From assembly GCF_002155685.1 (NCBI RefSeq), contig NZ_MUYK01000010.1, forward strand, positions 29,500 through 93,499: a DNA stretch of 64,000 bases. The letters run 5' to 3'. This DNA comes from Erythrobacter colymbi (lineage in GTDB: Bacteria; Pseudomonadota; Alphaproteobacteria; Sphingomonadales; Sphingomonadaceae). The stretch's first letter is position 1. Each line of letters begins with the position of its first letter. The notes under the pieces were generated by a model. The model was not told the origin of the DNA. It made no database searches and worked only from the letters and a program-made list of their open reading frames with translations. A program made the position numbers and the translations under genes. Shown in pieces: positions 8,321-19,119 of the stretch.

Positions 8321-8956
8321 ATGCCGACCGCCGCCGCGCACGCCCGTGCGCCCTCGATCCTTTCGCGCATCGTGCGCCGCATCATACTTGCGATCTGGTA
8401 CATCCGCGGGTGGAAGATCGAGGACCCGCTGCCCAAGCATCTCAAGAAGTTCGTGCTCGCCGGCGCGCCGCATACCTCCAACTGGGACTTCGTGTTCTTC
8501 ACCGGCGCCACCCATGAAGAGGGCATCCGCCCCAACTTCATGGGCAAGCACACGCTGTTCCAGTGGCCGATGACGCGCTTCATGCTCGACATGGGGGGCC
8601 TCCCCGTCGACCGCCGCAGCCGCCTCAACGCCACCGAGCAGGTTGCCGCCGAATTCGCCGCGCGCGACGAGCTTGCGCTGGTGATCGCCTGCGAGGGCAC
8701 GCGCAAGACCGACGGCAAGTGGAAGTCGGGCTTCTACCACATCGCCCGCGCAGCCAATGTCCCGATCGTCCCCGCCTTTGCCGACAATGCGAAGAAGCGC
8801 ATCAGCTTCGGCCCGCCGATGATCCCGACCGGCAATTACGGCGAGGACCTGCTCAAGATCGCCGAGTGGTTCCGCTCCAAACTCCCCGATTACGAGCGCT
8901 TCAAGGTGCTGGAACAGCAGGCGCGCGACATCATCGCGGGCAAGAACGATGTTTGA
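8321..8956 (+). CDS. 1-acyl-glycerol-3-phosphate acyltransferase-like (PlsC superfamily) protein
   Basis: The 211-residue protein belongs to the lysophospholipid acyltransferase superfamily. The catalytic HxxxxD motif is HTSNWD near residue 52, and the acceptor-binding block is CEGTRKTDGKWKSGFYHIA near 125, in place of the usual PEGTRS. Such proteins move acyl chains to lysophosphatidate or related acceptors at the membrane. It is shorter than typical PlsC and has no long membrane anchor, only a weak hydrophobic segment near residues 20-30, so the acceptor is uncertain. The ATG at 8321 is better spaced from AGGGA than a TTG at 8312. The DUF1295 gene overlaps its end by eight bases. Confidence 0.8.
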   Translation: MPTAAAHARAPSILSRIVRRIILAIWYIRGWKIEDPLPKHLKKFVLAGAPHTSNWDFVFFTGATHEEGIRPNFMGKHTLFQWPMTRFMLDMGGLPVDRRSRLNATEQVAAEFAARDELALVIACEGTRKTDGKWKSGFYHIARAANVPIVPAFADNAKKRISFGPPMIPTGNYGEDLLKIAEWFRSKLPDYERFKVLEQQARDIIAGKNDV

Positions 8957-9746
8957 ACTCCTCGCGGTCAACGCCGCGATCCTGATCGTGCTGGTGCTGG
9001 TCCAGTGGGCGATCAGCGTGAAGATCGGCGATGTCAGCTTCATCGACGCCTTTTGGGGCGCAGGCATGGGCATCCTCGCGCTAGCGAGCTGGCTCCACGT
9101 GCGCGGCGGGCCGGGGGCGCTCGCCACGCTGATCTTCGCCATGACCGCCGCCTGGGGCTTCCGGCTCGGCATCTACCTCTTTCTGCGCTGGCGCCGCGAG
9201 GGCGAGGACAAGCGCTACCGGATGATCCTCAAGAAGGACCGCGAGGCCGGGCGCTTCGCCCAGGCCGCGCTGACCAAGGTCTGGCTGATGCAGGCGGTGC
9301 TGCTGTTCATGGTCTCGAGCCCCGCGCAGGTCGGCATCCTCGCGAGCGGCGCGCCCGCCCCGATCCCGCCGCTGGCGTGGGTGGGCTTTGCCGTGTGGAG
9401 TGTCGGCGTGTTCTTCGAATGGGTCGGCGACTGGCAGCTCGCCCGCTTCAAGGCGGACCCGGCCAATCACGGCAAGGTGCTCGATACGGGCCTGTGGCGC
9501 TACACCCGCCATCCCAACTATTTCGGCGACTTCGCCGCATGGTGGGGCATCTGGATCGCCTGCTCTGCGGCGGGCTGGGAATATGCGGCGGCGACCGTCG
9601 TCGGCCCGCTGTTCCTCAGCTTCACGCTGACCAAATGGTCGGGCGTGACGCTGCTGGAAAAGGGCCTCGACAAGTCCAAGGGCGACAAATACGCCGAGTA
9701 CAAGCGGCGCACCTCGGCCTTCCTGCCCATGCCCCCCAAAGCATGA
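8949..9746 (+). CDS. DUF1295 membrane protein (steroid-reductase/ICMT-like fold)
   Basis: The 265-residue protein has about six hydrophobic segments and the DUF1295 signature GLWRYTRHPNYFGDFAAWWG in its C-terminal half, followed by FLPMPPK at the end. The family is related to 3-oxo-5-alpha-steroid 4-dehydrogenases and isoprenylcysteine methyltransferases, which use NADPH or SAM in the membrane. The reaction of bacterial DUF1295 proteins is generally unknown. The ATG overlaps the end of the acyltransferase gene, so the two are probably co-translated and may both act on membrane lipids; that link is inference. Confidence 0.82.
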   Translation: MFELLAVNAAILIVLVLVQWAISVKIGDVSFIDAFWGAGMGILALASWLHVRGGPGALATLIFAMTAAWGFRLGIYLFLRWRREGEDKRYRMILKKDREAGRFAQAALTKVWLMQAVLLFMVSSPAQVGILASGAPAPIPPLAWVGFAVWSVGVFFEWVGDWQLARFKADPANHGKVLDTGLWRYTRHPNYFGDFAAWWGIWIACSAAGWEYAAATVVGPLFLSFTLTKWSGVTLLEKGLDKSKGDKYAEYKRRTSAFLPMPPKA

Positions 9747-9887
9747 TCGCGCGGAACTGGAACGGCGGCCAACCGTCTCCCGGACATGACATTTCCGTTG
9801 CTGCGTCGCACAAAAATCGACGAGCGGCCCTTTAAGCCCGCTCGCGGTTGGCCTATGTTGCTTTCCGCGCGAGGAGGCGCGAGCGAC

Positions 9888-10526
9888 ATGCCATTGACCG
9901 ACACGGCCCGGGAAGCCGAGCGCGAACGTATCGCGCGTCATGTGCTCGATCTGGTCAAGGAACGCGGCGCGGAAGTGCCGTGGACCGTGGCGATGGCCGA
10001 AAGCGGCCTGACCCGCGCCCGGTTCGAAGCGCTGTTTTCCGATTACGACGACCTGTTCGATGCCGTCGCACAGACGTGGCTCGCCCCGCACATGGCGGTG
10101 ATGGAGGAGGTGCTCGCATCGGGCCTGCCCCCGCAGCGCAAGATGTTCGAGTTCTTCCGTCGCCGCTTCCTGATCTCGCAGGCGCGCTTCCGCGAGGACC
10201 CGCACTTCTTCACGATCCTGTGCGAGATGGGCGCGGCAAATTTCGAGCGGGTGCGCAGCTATGTCGACCTTGCCGACCACTACCTGTGCGAGCTGATCGC
10301 CGAAGCGCAGGCCGAAGGCTTCTTCGGCGGGCTGGAGATCGACGAGGCGCTGTCGCTGATCAACCAGATGATCAGCAACTACACCCTGCCTGACGCACTG
10401 ATCTATCTCGGCGACAAGCTCACCGAGCAGAAGCTGGCGCGGATCGTCGACACGATGTTCATCGGCCTGTCGGGCGAGGCAGGGGCGGATGCCTCGGGCG
10501 TGAACACGCTGAAGGTGGCGTCCTAA
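9888..10526 (+). CDS. TetR/AcrR-family transcriptional regulator
   Basis: The 212-residue protein has an N-terminal helix-turn-helix at about residues 10-55 (ERIARHVLDLVKERG, then MAESGLTRARFEALFSDYDDLFDA) and a larger helical C-terminal domain for ligand binding and dimerisation, the TetR layout. The start at 9888 follows GAGGAGGCGCGAG; an in-frame ATG at 9855 would add eleven unconserved residues. The HTH departs from consensus (F-E-A-L-F-S in the recognition helix) but keeps the spacing. The target is unknown. Its 3' end overlaps by four bases the end of the convergent SnoaL-like gene. Confidence 0.8.
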   Translation: MPLTDTAREAERERIARHVLDLVKERGAEVPWTVAMAESGLTRARFEALFSDYDDLFDAVAQTWLAPHMAVMEEVLASGLPPQRKMFEFFRRRFLISQARFREDPHFFTILCEMGAANFERVRSYVDLADHYLCELIAEAQAEGFFGGLEIDEALSLINQMISNYTLPDALIYLGDKLTEQKLARIVDTMFIGLSGEAGADASGVNTLKVAS

Positions 10527-11032
10527 GCCTCGCTCCACCACGCCGTAGAGGGATCCTCGTCGCCGCGTGCGCCACGGCGCTGGAGGCCGTCGAACAGGCC
10601 GCCTTCCAGTGTCATCGTGGCGGGCGTCGTGCGGTTCCAGTCCATCACGTAGAGCCGCTCGGCGATCAGCCAGCGGCCCTCGCGGCGCGCGAGGGTGTCG
10701 AGGTAGCGGCCGCCGACCACCATCTCGACTTCGCCCTCCGGTGCCGGGATGATGTGGAGCGCGACGCAGTTGGTCTCGGCCTTGGCGCTGTCTCCGGCGA
10801 TGCGCATCACGGTGTTGCTGATGTTGTGCTGGGTCAGCCGCATCGTGCCGAGGCCCGCCATCAGCCCGGGGATCACCTCGGCAATCGGGCGCGCGCCGTC
10901 GCCATAGTCGATCACCGCGTCGGGCGTGAAGGCGGCGGCGAGCTGTTCGGGATCGCAGCGGTCGATGCCACGGCAATAGAGCGCGAGAGTCTCGGCAATG
11001 GCGAGCCGGTCGGCGAGTTCGGTCAGGTCCAT
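10523..11032 (-). CDS. SnoaL-like/NTF2-family protein
   Basis: The 169-residue cytoplasmic protein matches the SnoaL-like subgroup of NTF2 folds: an N-terminal helix LADRLAIAETLALYCRGIDR, the AAFTPDAVIDYGDG strand-turn, then THN-like TQHNISN, VGGRYLDTLARREGRWLIAERLY and DWNRT. Members act as small cyclases, dehydratases or isomerases, often on polyketide or terpenoid-like ligands, and many have no known substrate. The acid/base pair typical of SnoaL cannot be assigned with certainty here. It lies convergent to the TetR-type gene with overlapping ends, and 60 bases downstream of the M50-like gene. Confidence 0.8.
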   Translation of the reverse strand: MDLTELADRLAIAETLALYCRGIDRCDPEQLAAAFTPDAVIDYGDGARPIAEVIPGLMAGLGTMRLTQHNISNTVMRIAGDSAKAETNCVALHIIPAPEGEVEMVVGGRYLDTLARREGRWLIAERLYVMDWNRTTPATMTLEGGLFDGLQRRGARGDEDPSTAWWSEA

Positions 11033-11092
11033 GGACGCAAGGCTACAGCGTAGCGGCGCGCTGCGGGACTGGCCAAAGCGTCAGCGACGCTC

Positions 11093-11878
11093 TCAGCGAC
11101 GGGGATCGCGCTTGAACTGCAGGACGTTGGCCGGGAGCTTCCTCGGCGGCGGGCCCAGACGCTTGTCGGCGAGGGCATAGCGCAGCGCCGCGCCGGTCAT
11201 GGTGGCCGAGACCAGCAGCAGGACGCCCGCCCAGATCCAGTGCGGCAGCCCCGCGACCGACGCGATCGCGCCGGTGTCCGACAGCATCGCCTGCCCGCCG
11301 AGCACGACTTCCTCGGTGAACAGGTAGTGCCAGTCGCTCAAGGCACTCAGCGCCGCCATCAGGCCGAGGAACTGGAGGCTGAAGCGCAGGAAGCCGGCCG
11401 AACCGCGCCACGCGACGAGAGCGATGATCGCGGCGGCGAGCGGCAGCGCCCACCAGCCGGTGGCCGAACGCACCCAGATGACCGTGCTCGCGATTATCAC
11501 CGCCGCCACCAGCGCCAGCACCGGCCGCCACGCGCGCGGGTGCGCGCTGGCAACGATCAGCCCCGCCCCGGCGGCTGCGGGCGCGAGCGGGCCACCCGCG
11601 GCAATCACGGCCTGCACATAACGCGGTGCGTCGCCCGCCACGTGGTTCTCGGCGACGCCCGATCCGTTGGGGAAGATCACCAGCTGCTCGAAATGCTGGC
11701 CAAGCGCGAGTGCGGTCAACCCGTGCCCCATCTCGTGGAACCACGTCGTCAGGATGAAAAAGGGATAGGACAGGAACTCGCCGAAAGGCAGCGCGGGCAG
11801 CATGGTCACGATCAGCCCGGCGACGACCAGCCGCCCGATGGCCTCGCCGCGCGAGCCGGGTCTGACGAGGTACTGCAC
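11093..11878 (-). CDS. M50-family metallopeptidase-like membrane protein
   Basis: The 261-residue protein holds the zinc-binding HExxH motif as FHEMGHGLTAL near residue 48, at the start of a membrane segment, and has about six more hydrophobic stretches. This fits the peptidase M50B-like group annotated in many bacteria, distinct from RseP in having no PDZ domain. The third metal ligand is not clear; the NG and DAPRY regions following may supply it. It may cleave within the membrane, but no substrate is suggested by neighbours. It lies five bases downstream of the AI-2E-type permease gene on the same strand, so the two are probably co-transcribed. Confidence 0.75.
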   Translation of the reverse strand: MQYLVRPGSRGEAIGRLVVAGLIVTMLPALPFGEFLSYPFFILTTWFHEMGHGLTALALGQHFEQLVIFPNGSGVAENHVAGDAPRYVQAVIAAGGPLAPAAAGAGLIVASAHPRAWRPVLALVAAVIIASTVIWVRSATGWWALPLAAAIIALVAWRGSAGFLRFSLQFLGLMAALSALSDWHYLFTEEVVLGGQAMLSDTGAIASVAGLPHWIWAGVLLLVSATMTGAALRYALADKRLGPPPRKLPANVLQFKRDPRR

Positions 11879-11883
11879 TGCCG

Positions 11884-13020
11884 TCAGGCCGGATCGGGCG
11901 CGTGGCCCGAGACATCGACGTGGATGTCGCTGTCATCCTGCCGCAGCGCTTCCTCGTCCTCCTCGCGCTGTTCGCGCAGGATCGACCAGCTGGCGAGGAA
12001 CAGGCCCGCCACCAGCGGCCCCAGCACGATGCCCGAGAAGCCGACGAGACTGATGCCGCCGAGCGTGGTGATGAGGATGATCCAGTCCGGAATGCCGGTG
12101 TCGCGGCCGACCAGAATGGGGCGCAGCACGTTGTCGGCCGAGGAGATGATGAAGAAGCCGACCAGCAGCACGAACACGCCCTGCCACGTCGCGCCGGTGA
12201 CCAGCAGGTAGAGCCCCGCTGGAAGCCACACCGCCCCCGCGCCGATCACGGGGACAAGCGCAAAGATCGTCATCAGCACGCCGAACAGCAGCGCCGAGGG
12301 CACGCCTGCGATCAGCAGCGTGATCCATCCGAGCGCGCCCTGCACCAGCGCCACGACGCCGGTGCCCTTGATGGTCGCGCGCACGATGCCGAGGAAGCGC
12401 TCCGCCAGCCGGTCGGCGATGCTGCGCTCCACCGGAACGGCGCACAGCACGGTCCGCCCGATCCGCTCGCCATCGCGCAGCAGGAAGAACATGACGTAGA
12501 GCCCGACGCCGAAGGACAGGAAGAAGCTCAGCGCCCCGCTGCCGATCGAGACCGCCTGACTGGCGATCATCCCGGCGCTTTCGGTGAGGAGGTCCTGCAC
12601 CTTGGTCTGCACCATGACGATATCGGCCCAGCCGCTGCGGTCCACCGCCTCGCGCGCGAATTTCGGGAGCGAAGTGTAGACCGTGTCGAACAGCGCGGCG
12701 AGATCGATCGGCTTCTGCTGGAGCGTCGAGATCAGCACGATCGCCTGCTCCACCACCATCGAGGCGATCCACGCGGCGGGGACCAGCACGAGGATGAAGA
12801 TGATCAGCAGGCTCAGCCCTGCCGCCGGGTTCCGGCGCCCGCGCAGCCGCCGCAGGACATTGCGGTACAGCGGCTGGAACATGATCGCCGCCAGCGCCGC
12901 CCACAGCAGTGGCTGGGCGAAGGGATAGACGATCACCGCCATCAGCAGGCTGACCACCACGAGGATGGTCAGGAAGCTTGCCTGTTGCAGGTCTCCGGTG
13001 CGGTTGGGCTGGGCGGCCAT
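11884..13020 (-). CDS. AI-2E family transporter (UPF0118)
   Basis: The 378-residue protein has the eight-segment layout of the AI-2E transporter family: two hydrophobic stretches at the N-terminus, a polar region near 140-190, and a C-terminal membrane block with GALGWITLLIAGVPSALLFG and LVPVIGAGAVWLPAGLYLL, ending in an acidic tail rich in E and D. Proven activities in the family include autoinducer-2 export and Na+/H+ antiport, so the substrate is unknown. I start at the ATG giving MAAQPNRTGD; a longer frame would run into gyrB. It lies directly downstream of gyrB, 16 bases away, and could share its transcript. Confidence 0.85.
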   Translation of the reverse strand: MAAQPNRTGDLQQASFLTILVVVSLLMAVIVYPFAQPLLWAALAAIMFQPLYRNVLRRLRGRRNPAAGLSLLIIFILVLVPAAWIASMVVEQAIVLISTLQQKPIDLAALFDTVYTSLPKFAREAVDRSGWADIVMVQTKVQDLLTESAGMIASQAVSIGSGALSFFLSFGVGLYVMFFLLRDGERIGRTVLCAVPVERSIADRLAERFLGIVRATIKGTGVVALVQGALGWITLLIAGVPSALLFGVLMTIFALVPVIGAGAVWLPAGLYLLVTGATWQGVFVLLVGFFIISSADNVLRPILVGRDTGIPDWIILITTLGGISLVGFSGIVLGPLVAGLFLASWSILREQREEDEEALRQDDSDIHVDVSGHAPDPA

Positions 13021-13036
13021 GCTGTCCTTCCGGGCC

Positions 13037-15607
<2,571 letters not shown>

Positions 15608-15697
15608 TCATATAGGGGCTTGAGGAGGGAAACCCAACTGCGGGACGCCCCCGAGGGCCGCTTTTCCACGGGAGTTCGGGAGGGGTCGACGAGTGGT

Positions 15698-16447
15698 TTA
15701 GAAGGCGGGGCGGAAATGCACCTTGCCGCGCCACATGGTCGCATCGAACAGGCCCATCATGCCCTGGCGGCTCGCCTCGGGAAACTGGGTGACGTGGCAC
15801 AGCGCGGCGGCCTTGGCGGCGGCGAGATCGGCGGGGGTGTAGGCGATGGTCTGCGTCAGCAGCGCCGGATCGGTCACCGCCCAGTCGGCCATTTCGGCCA
15901 CCTGCGGGAGAGCGCCTGACGCGATGCCGACATAGAGCAGCGCGGGGCGCTCGCCGGCGGGGCGGGCCTGCAGGATCTGGGTTGCGATGGCGCTCACGAG
16001 GCGGTGGTCGGCATGGCCATAGCCGCCGTCCGGGCCCCATGTCAGCACGGTCGCGGCTCCCGTCACATGCGGGGCCAGCGCCTTCGCCAGCGATCCGTCG
16101 CGCACGTGCTCGGCCAGCTTGCCGTCGCCGAAGCCGAGGTTGACGACCTCGGCCGCCCCGAGCGCCGTGCCCGAGCATTGCGCCTCGCCGCGGCGCACGG
16201 CGGCGAGCGCCTCGCCCTTGGAGAAGTCGGAAACCCCGGGCCCGGCATCGCCCGGTGTCGCCTGGACGATCGTCACGCGGTGTCCCTCTCTCGCAAGCGC
16301 GGCGATGGCGGGGGCCATGAACAGCTCGTCATCGGGATGGGCGACGGCCACCACCACGTGCGATTTCGGCGCATCGCCATCCGCGGCAGCAGGTTGCGAC
16401 GCGGTCAGCGCAGCAAGCGCGGACAGGCAGGCACGGCGGATCATCAT
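15698..16447 (-). CDS. PIG-L family deacetylase, secreted
   Basis: This 249-residue protein begins with a signal peptide (MMIRRACLSALAAL, cleavage near AAADG). The metal-binding PIG-L motif is AHPDDE, followed about 110 residues later by the third ligand region GPDGGYGHADHRLVS. Enzymes of this family remove acetyl from N-acetylglucosamine-type substrates (GlcNAc-PI, mycothiol or bacillithiol precursors, lipid-linked sugars). Export suggests a cell-envelope or external substrate. The ATG at 16447 is preceded by GAGGGAGAG; a start 30 bases upstream would precede the signal sequence with a polar stretch. Confidence 0.85.
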   Translation of the reverse strand: MMIRRACLSALAALTASQPAAADGDAPKSHVVVAVAHPDDELFMAPAIAALAREGHRVTIVQATPGDAGPGVSDFSKGEALAAVRRGEAQCSGTALGAAEVVNLGFGDGKLAEHVRDGSLAKALAPHVTGAATVLTWGPDGGYGHADHRLVSAIATQILQARPAGERPALLYVGIASGALPQVAEMADWAVTDPALLTQTIAYTPADLAAAKAAALCHVTQFPEASRQGMMGLFDATMWRGKVHFRPAF

Positions 16448-16527
16448 GGCTCTCTCCCTCGCCAAGGCTCCTGCCACGGGTGAGCGCGGCCATGCAACAT
16501 TTGCGCGTGCCCGCGTGTAACCCCGCC

Positions 16528-17232
16528 ATGATGCTGACGCTGATCGTGATTGCCGTGGTGTCGGGCGCGCTGCTCGCGGGGGCGGCGTGGGGCCTCTACG
16601 GCAAGCTCGGCCGCAAGACCGAGGGCTTCGTCGTCGCGCTCGCAGGCGGGGCGCTGCTGCTGTCGGTCGTAAGCGAGCTGATCGAGCCCTCGATCGAGCG
16701 CAGTTCGGTGATGGTGGCGATGCTCGGCGTGCTGGCGGGGGCGGTCACCTTTGCGGGGATCGACTACCTGATCGACGAGAAATGGGGCGGGCAATCGGGC
16801 GGGGGGCTGCTCGCCGCGATCACGTTGGACGGGGTGCCGGAGAACCTCGCGCTCGGCGTCGCGCTGATCGGGGCGCAGCCCTTGGAAGTGGCGGCGCTCG
16901 CGGGATCGATCCTGCTCTCGAACCTCCCCGAAGCCGCCGGCAGCGCGCGCGACATGGCGGGGTCGGGGGAGAGCAGGGGTAGGATCATGCTGCTGTGGGC
17001 GGGCACCGCGCTGCTGCTCTCGGCCGCCGCCCTGATCGGCAACCTCGCGCTCGAAGGCGTGAGCGAGCATGTGCTGGCGGCGATCCGCTGCTTTGCCGCA
17101 GGCGCCGTGGTCGCGAGCCTTGCGACCGAAGTCTTCCCCAAGGCCTATCGCGAGGATCACAACCTCGCCGGCGTCGCGACCGCTCTGGGCGTCGTGCTCG
17201 CCTTCGGGCTGGGAGCATTGGGCGGGAGTTGA
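16528..17232 (+). CDS. ZIP-family-like metal transporter
   Basis: This 234-residue membrane protein has about seven hydrophobic segments and two ZIP-like motifs: DGVPENLALGVAL in the fourth region and SNLPEAAGSARDM in the fifth. In classical ZIP/ZupT proteins the first reads HNxPEG; here the leading His is Asp and the Gly after Glu is Asn, so metal affinity or specificity may differ. Charged Glu residues at SELIEPSIE could line the entry. Two adjacent ATGs (16528, 16531) are possible starts; a GTG at 16480 would add a polar leader. It runs divergently from the PIG-L gene and precedes an acyl-CoA ligase gene. Confidence 0.7.
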   Translation: MMLTLIVIAVVSGALLAGAAWGLYGKLGRKTEGFVVALAGGALLLSVVSELIEPSIERSSVMVAMLGVLAGAVTFAGIDYLIDEKWGGQSGGGLLAAITLDGVPENLALGVALIGAQPLEVAALAGSILLSNLPEAAGSARDMAGSGESRGRIMLLWAGTALLLSAAALIGNLALEGVSEHVLAAIRCFAAGAVVASLATEVFPKAYREDHNLAGVATALGVVLAFGLGALGGS

Positions 17233-17271
17233 GGCTCGACAACCGCGCAGGCCGCCATAAAGTGCGCCGCC

Positions 17272-18825
17272 ATGACGACCTTCGATCCGCAAGCCGCGCT
17301 GGCCGAGCCTTTCGGCAACTTCCCCGACATCCTGATGCAATGGTCCCGCGTGAAGGGCGACGAACTCGCCCTCGTTGACGAGAAGCGCGAGGTTTACTGG
17401 GCCGAGCTGGTCGGCCTCGTCGAGCGGCTGGCGGCGCGGATGGTCGAGACGGGATTGCAGCGCGGGCAATCGGTGGCGATCCTCGGCACTTCGACCGTCG
17501 AATATGCGCTGGTGTTCCTCGCCGCAGTGCGGGCCGGGGGCGTGGCGGCGCCGCTCACCACCAGCGCGTCGCCCGAACAGCTCGAAGGCATGGCGAAGGA
17601 TTCGGGGGCGATTCACCTCTTCATCGACGCGGCCAAGGCGGCGGAGCTGGGGCCGGATTTCATGGCCCACCTCCAGCGTGTGCCGCTGGAAAGCATCGAT
17701 CAGTGGATGGCCCCTCCGGGCAGCCGCGCGCCGGACTTCGTTCCCGGGCCGAAAGACCCGTTCAACATCATCTACTCCTCCGGCACGACCGGTATCCCCA
17801 AGGGCATCGTCCATTCGCACCAGATGCGCTGGCGGCAATTCGCGACAACCGCGCTGTCCTATGTCGGCGCAGGCCTCGAAGTGCGCTCGCTCGCCTCGAC
17901 GCCGCTCTATTCGAACACCACGATGGTCGCCTTCCTGCCGGTGCTGCTGGCGGGCGGATGCGTGCGGGTGATGGGCAAGTTCGACTGCGCCAAGTGGCTC
18001 GCCCATGCCGAGGCCGATCGCACGACGATCACCATGCTGGTGCCGGTGCAATACCAGCGGCTGATGGATTTCGCAGGGTTCGACGACTTCGACCTCTCCA
18101 GCCTCAAGCTCAAATACTGCACCTCTGCGCCCTTCTCGGCCGAATTGAAGCGCGAAGTGCTCAAGCGGATGCCGGGCGGGCTGATCGAGATCTATTCGAT
18201 GACCGAGGGCGGCGTGGTGTGCCTGCTCGCGTGCCACGAATTCCCCGACAAGCTCCACACCGTCGGCCGCCCCGCGCCCGGGAGCGAGCTGAAGGTGCTC
18301 GACGACGAGGACCGCGAGGTGCCGCCCGGCACCCCCGGCAACCTCGTCGGCCGCAGCCTCACCATGATGAGCGGCTACAAGAACCGCCCCGACAAGACCG
18401 CCGAGGCGCAGTGGACCGATCCCGCGACGGGCGAGGTGTGGATGCGCATGGGCGATATCGGCCGCGTCGATGCCGAGGGTTTCGTCGAGCTGGTCGGCCG
18501 CGCCAAGGACATGATCATCTCGGGGGGATTCAACATCTATCCCAGCGACCTCGAGGCCGAATTGCTGAAGGAGGCGGGCGTGGCCGAGGCCGCGGTGGTC
18601 GGCGTGCCCTCGCGCGCCTGGGGCGAGACGCCGGTGGGCTTCGTGGTGCTGAAGGACGGCGCGGCGGAGCCCGCGGCGATCCTGGCGGCGGTCAACGCGC
18701 GGCTCGGCAAGACCCAGCGGCTCGCGGCGCTGCACCCGATCGCGGAGATGCCCCGCAGCCATATCGGCAAGCTCCTCAAGACCGATCTGCGCGCCGAGGC
18801 CGAGCGGATCGGCGGGATCGACTAG
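17272..18825 (+). CDS. AMP-forming acyl-CoA ligase
   Basis: The 517-residue enzyme belongs to the ANL superfamily, which activates carboxylic acids through an acyl-AMP. The P-loop is YSSGTTGIPKG at about 168-178, the A5 motif is IYSMTEGG, the A7 hinge is MRMGDIGRVDAEGFVELVGRAKDMI, and the C-terminal catalytic Lys lies in SHIGKLLKTDL. The sequence resembles medium- or long-chain and cyclohexanecarboxylate-type ligases more than acetyl-CoA synthetase. The acid used cannot be told. It stands alone, 39 bases after the ZIP-like gene, and is followed by inverted repeats. Confidence 0.88.
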   Translation: MTTFDPQAALAEPFGNFPDILMQWSRVKGDELALVDEKREVYWAELVGLVERLAARMVETGLQRGQSVAILGTSTVEYALVFLAAVRAGGVAAPLTTSASPEQLEGMAKDSGAIHLFIDAAKAAELGPDFMAHLQRVPLESIDQWMAPPGSRAPDFVPGPKDPFNIIYSSGTTGIPKGIVHSHQMRWRQFATTALSYVGAGLEVRSLASTPLYSNTTMVAFLPVLLAGGCVRVMGKFDCAKWLAHAEADRTTITMLVPVQYQRLMDFAGFDDFDLSSLKLKYCTSAPFSAELKREVLKRMPGGLIEIYSMTEGGVVCLLACHEFPDKLHTVGRPAPGSELKVLDDEDREVPPGTPGNLVGRSLTMMSGYKNRPDKTAEAQWTDPATGEVWMRMGDIGRVDAEGFVELVGRAKDMIISGGFNIYPSDLEAELLKEAGVAEAAVVGVPSRAWGETPVGFVVLKDGAAEPAAILAAVNARLGKTQRLAALHPIAEMPRSHIGKLLKTDLRAEAERIGGID

Positions 18826-18849
18826 GTCTTTGTGGTCGCGCGATCGGCC

Positions 18850-18876
18850 GACAAAAACCGGTTCCCGCTTTTTGTC
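18850..18876. terminator. Inverted repeat with A/T flanks after the ligase gene
   Basis: gacaaaaa (18850-18857) and tttttgtc (18869-18876) pair as an 8-bp stem around an 11-base loop, 25 bases after the ligase stop. The T-rich right arm could work as a terminator for the plus-strand ligase gene, although the stem lacks the usual GC-rich base. Confidence 0.4.
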
Positions 18877-18896
18877 ATCACGCTCCAGATACAGCT

Positions 18897-18928
18897 CGGC
18901 CCGGCTCCTCTGGTGAGGAACCGGGCCG
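18897..18928. terminator. Strong hairpin at the end of the small-protein gene
   Basis: The outer arms cggcccgg (18897-18904) and ccgggccg (18921-18928) and inner arms tcctc/gagga form a 13-pair stem with one C-A mismatch and a tggt loop. It begins 27 bases beyond the stop of the minus-strand small gene and probably ends or protects its transcript. No T-run follows on either strand, so it may act as a 3' stabiliser. Confidence 0.55.
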
Positions 18929-18954
18929 GTCGAGGCGTGTGCCTGCTCGCGCGA

Positions 18955-19038
18955 TTAGACGATGAACGTCTGGAACGCGGTGCCGCTCATGACAACGGCG
19001 AGCAGCAAGGCAACGGCCTTTTCGCTGATCATACGCAT
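18955..19038 (-). CDS. 27-residue single-helix small protein
   Basis: This short frame encodes 27 residues starting MRMISEKAVALLLAVVM and ending in a hydrophobic FIV. The ATG is preceded at the right distance by AGGGA. Residues 8-18 and 23-27 are hydrophobic, so the peptide could insert in the membrane or act as a short signal-like peptide. On the same strand there is a plausible promoter (TTGATT, 16-base gap, TATATG) near 19125-19155 and a leader hairpin at 19072-19119. A strong hairpin follows the stop. These signals, plus the lack of any other gene in the stretch, support a real gene. No function is known. Confidence 0.5.
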   Translation of the reverse strand: MRMISEKAVALLLAVVMSGTAFQTFIV

Positions 19039-19071
19039 GGTTCTGTTTCCCTGTTTTGTTGTGGTTGGGGA

Positions 19072-19119
19072 GCCGGAGCGATCCGCTGGGGAGGGGGAGA
19101 GAGAGGAGACCGCTCCGGC
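19072..19119 (-). promoter_or_regulatory. Leader hairpin upstream of the small-protein gene
   Basis: gccggagcg (19072-19080) and cgctccggc (19111-19119) form a perfect 9-bp stem. On the minus strand the 30-base loop is almost all pyrimidine (ctcctctctctccccctccc core). It sits 34 bases ahead of the ATG in what would be the 5' untranslated region. The pyrimidine tract could pair with the purine-rich ribosome-binding region AGGGAAACAG, so control of translation is possible but unproven. Confidence 0.45.

Noticed and set aside
16444..18762. 772-codon minus-strand open frame opposite the ZIP-like and ligase genes
   Set aside because: It crosses two good plus-strand genes and their gap, with no domain or start signal.
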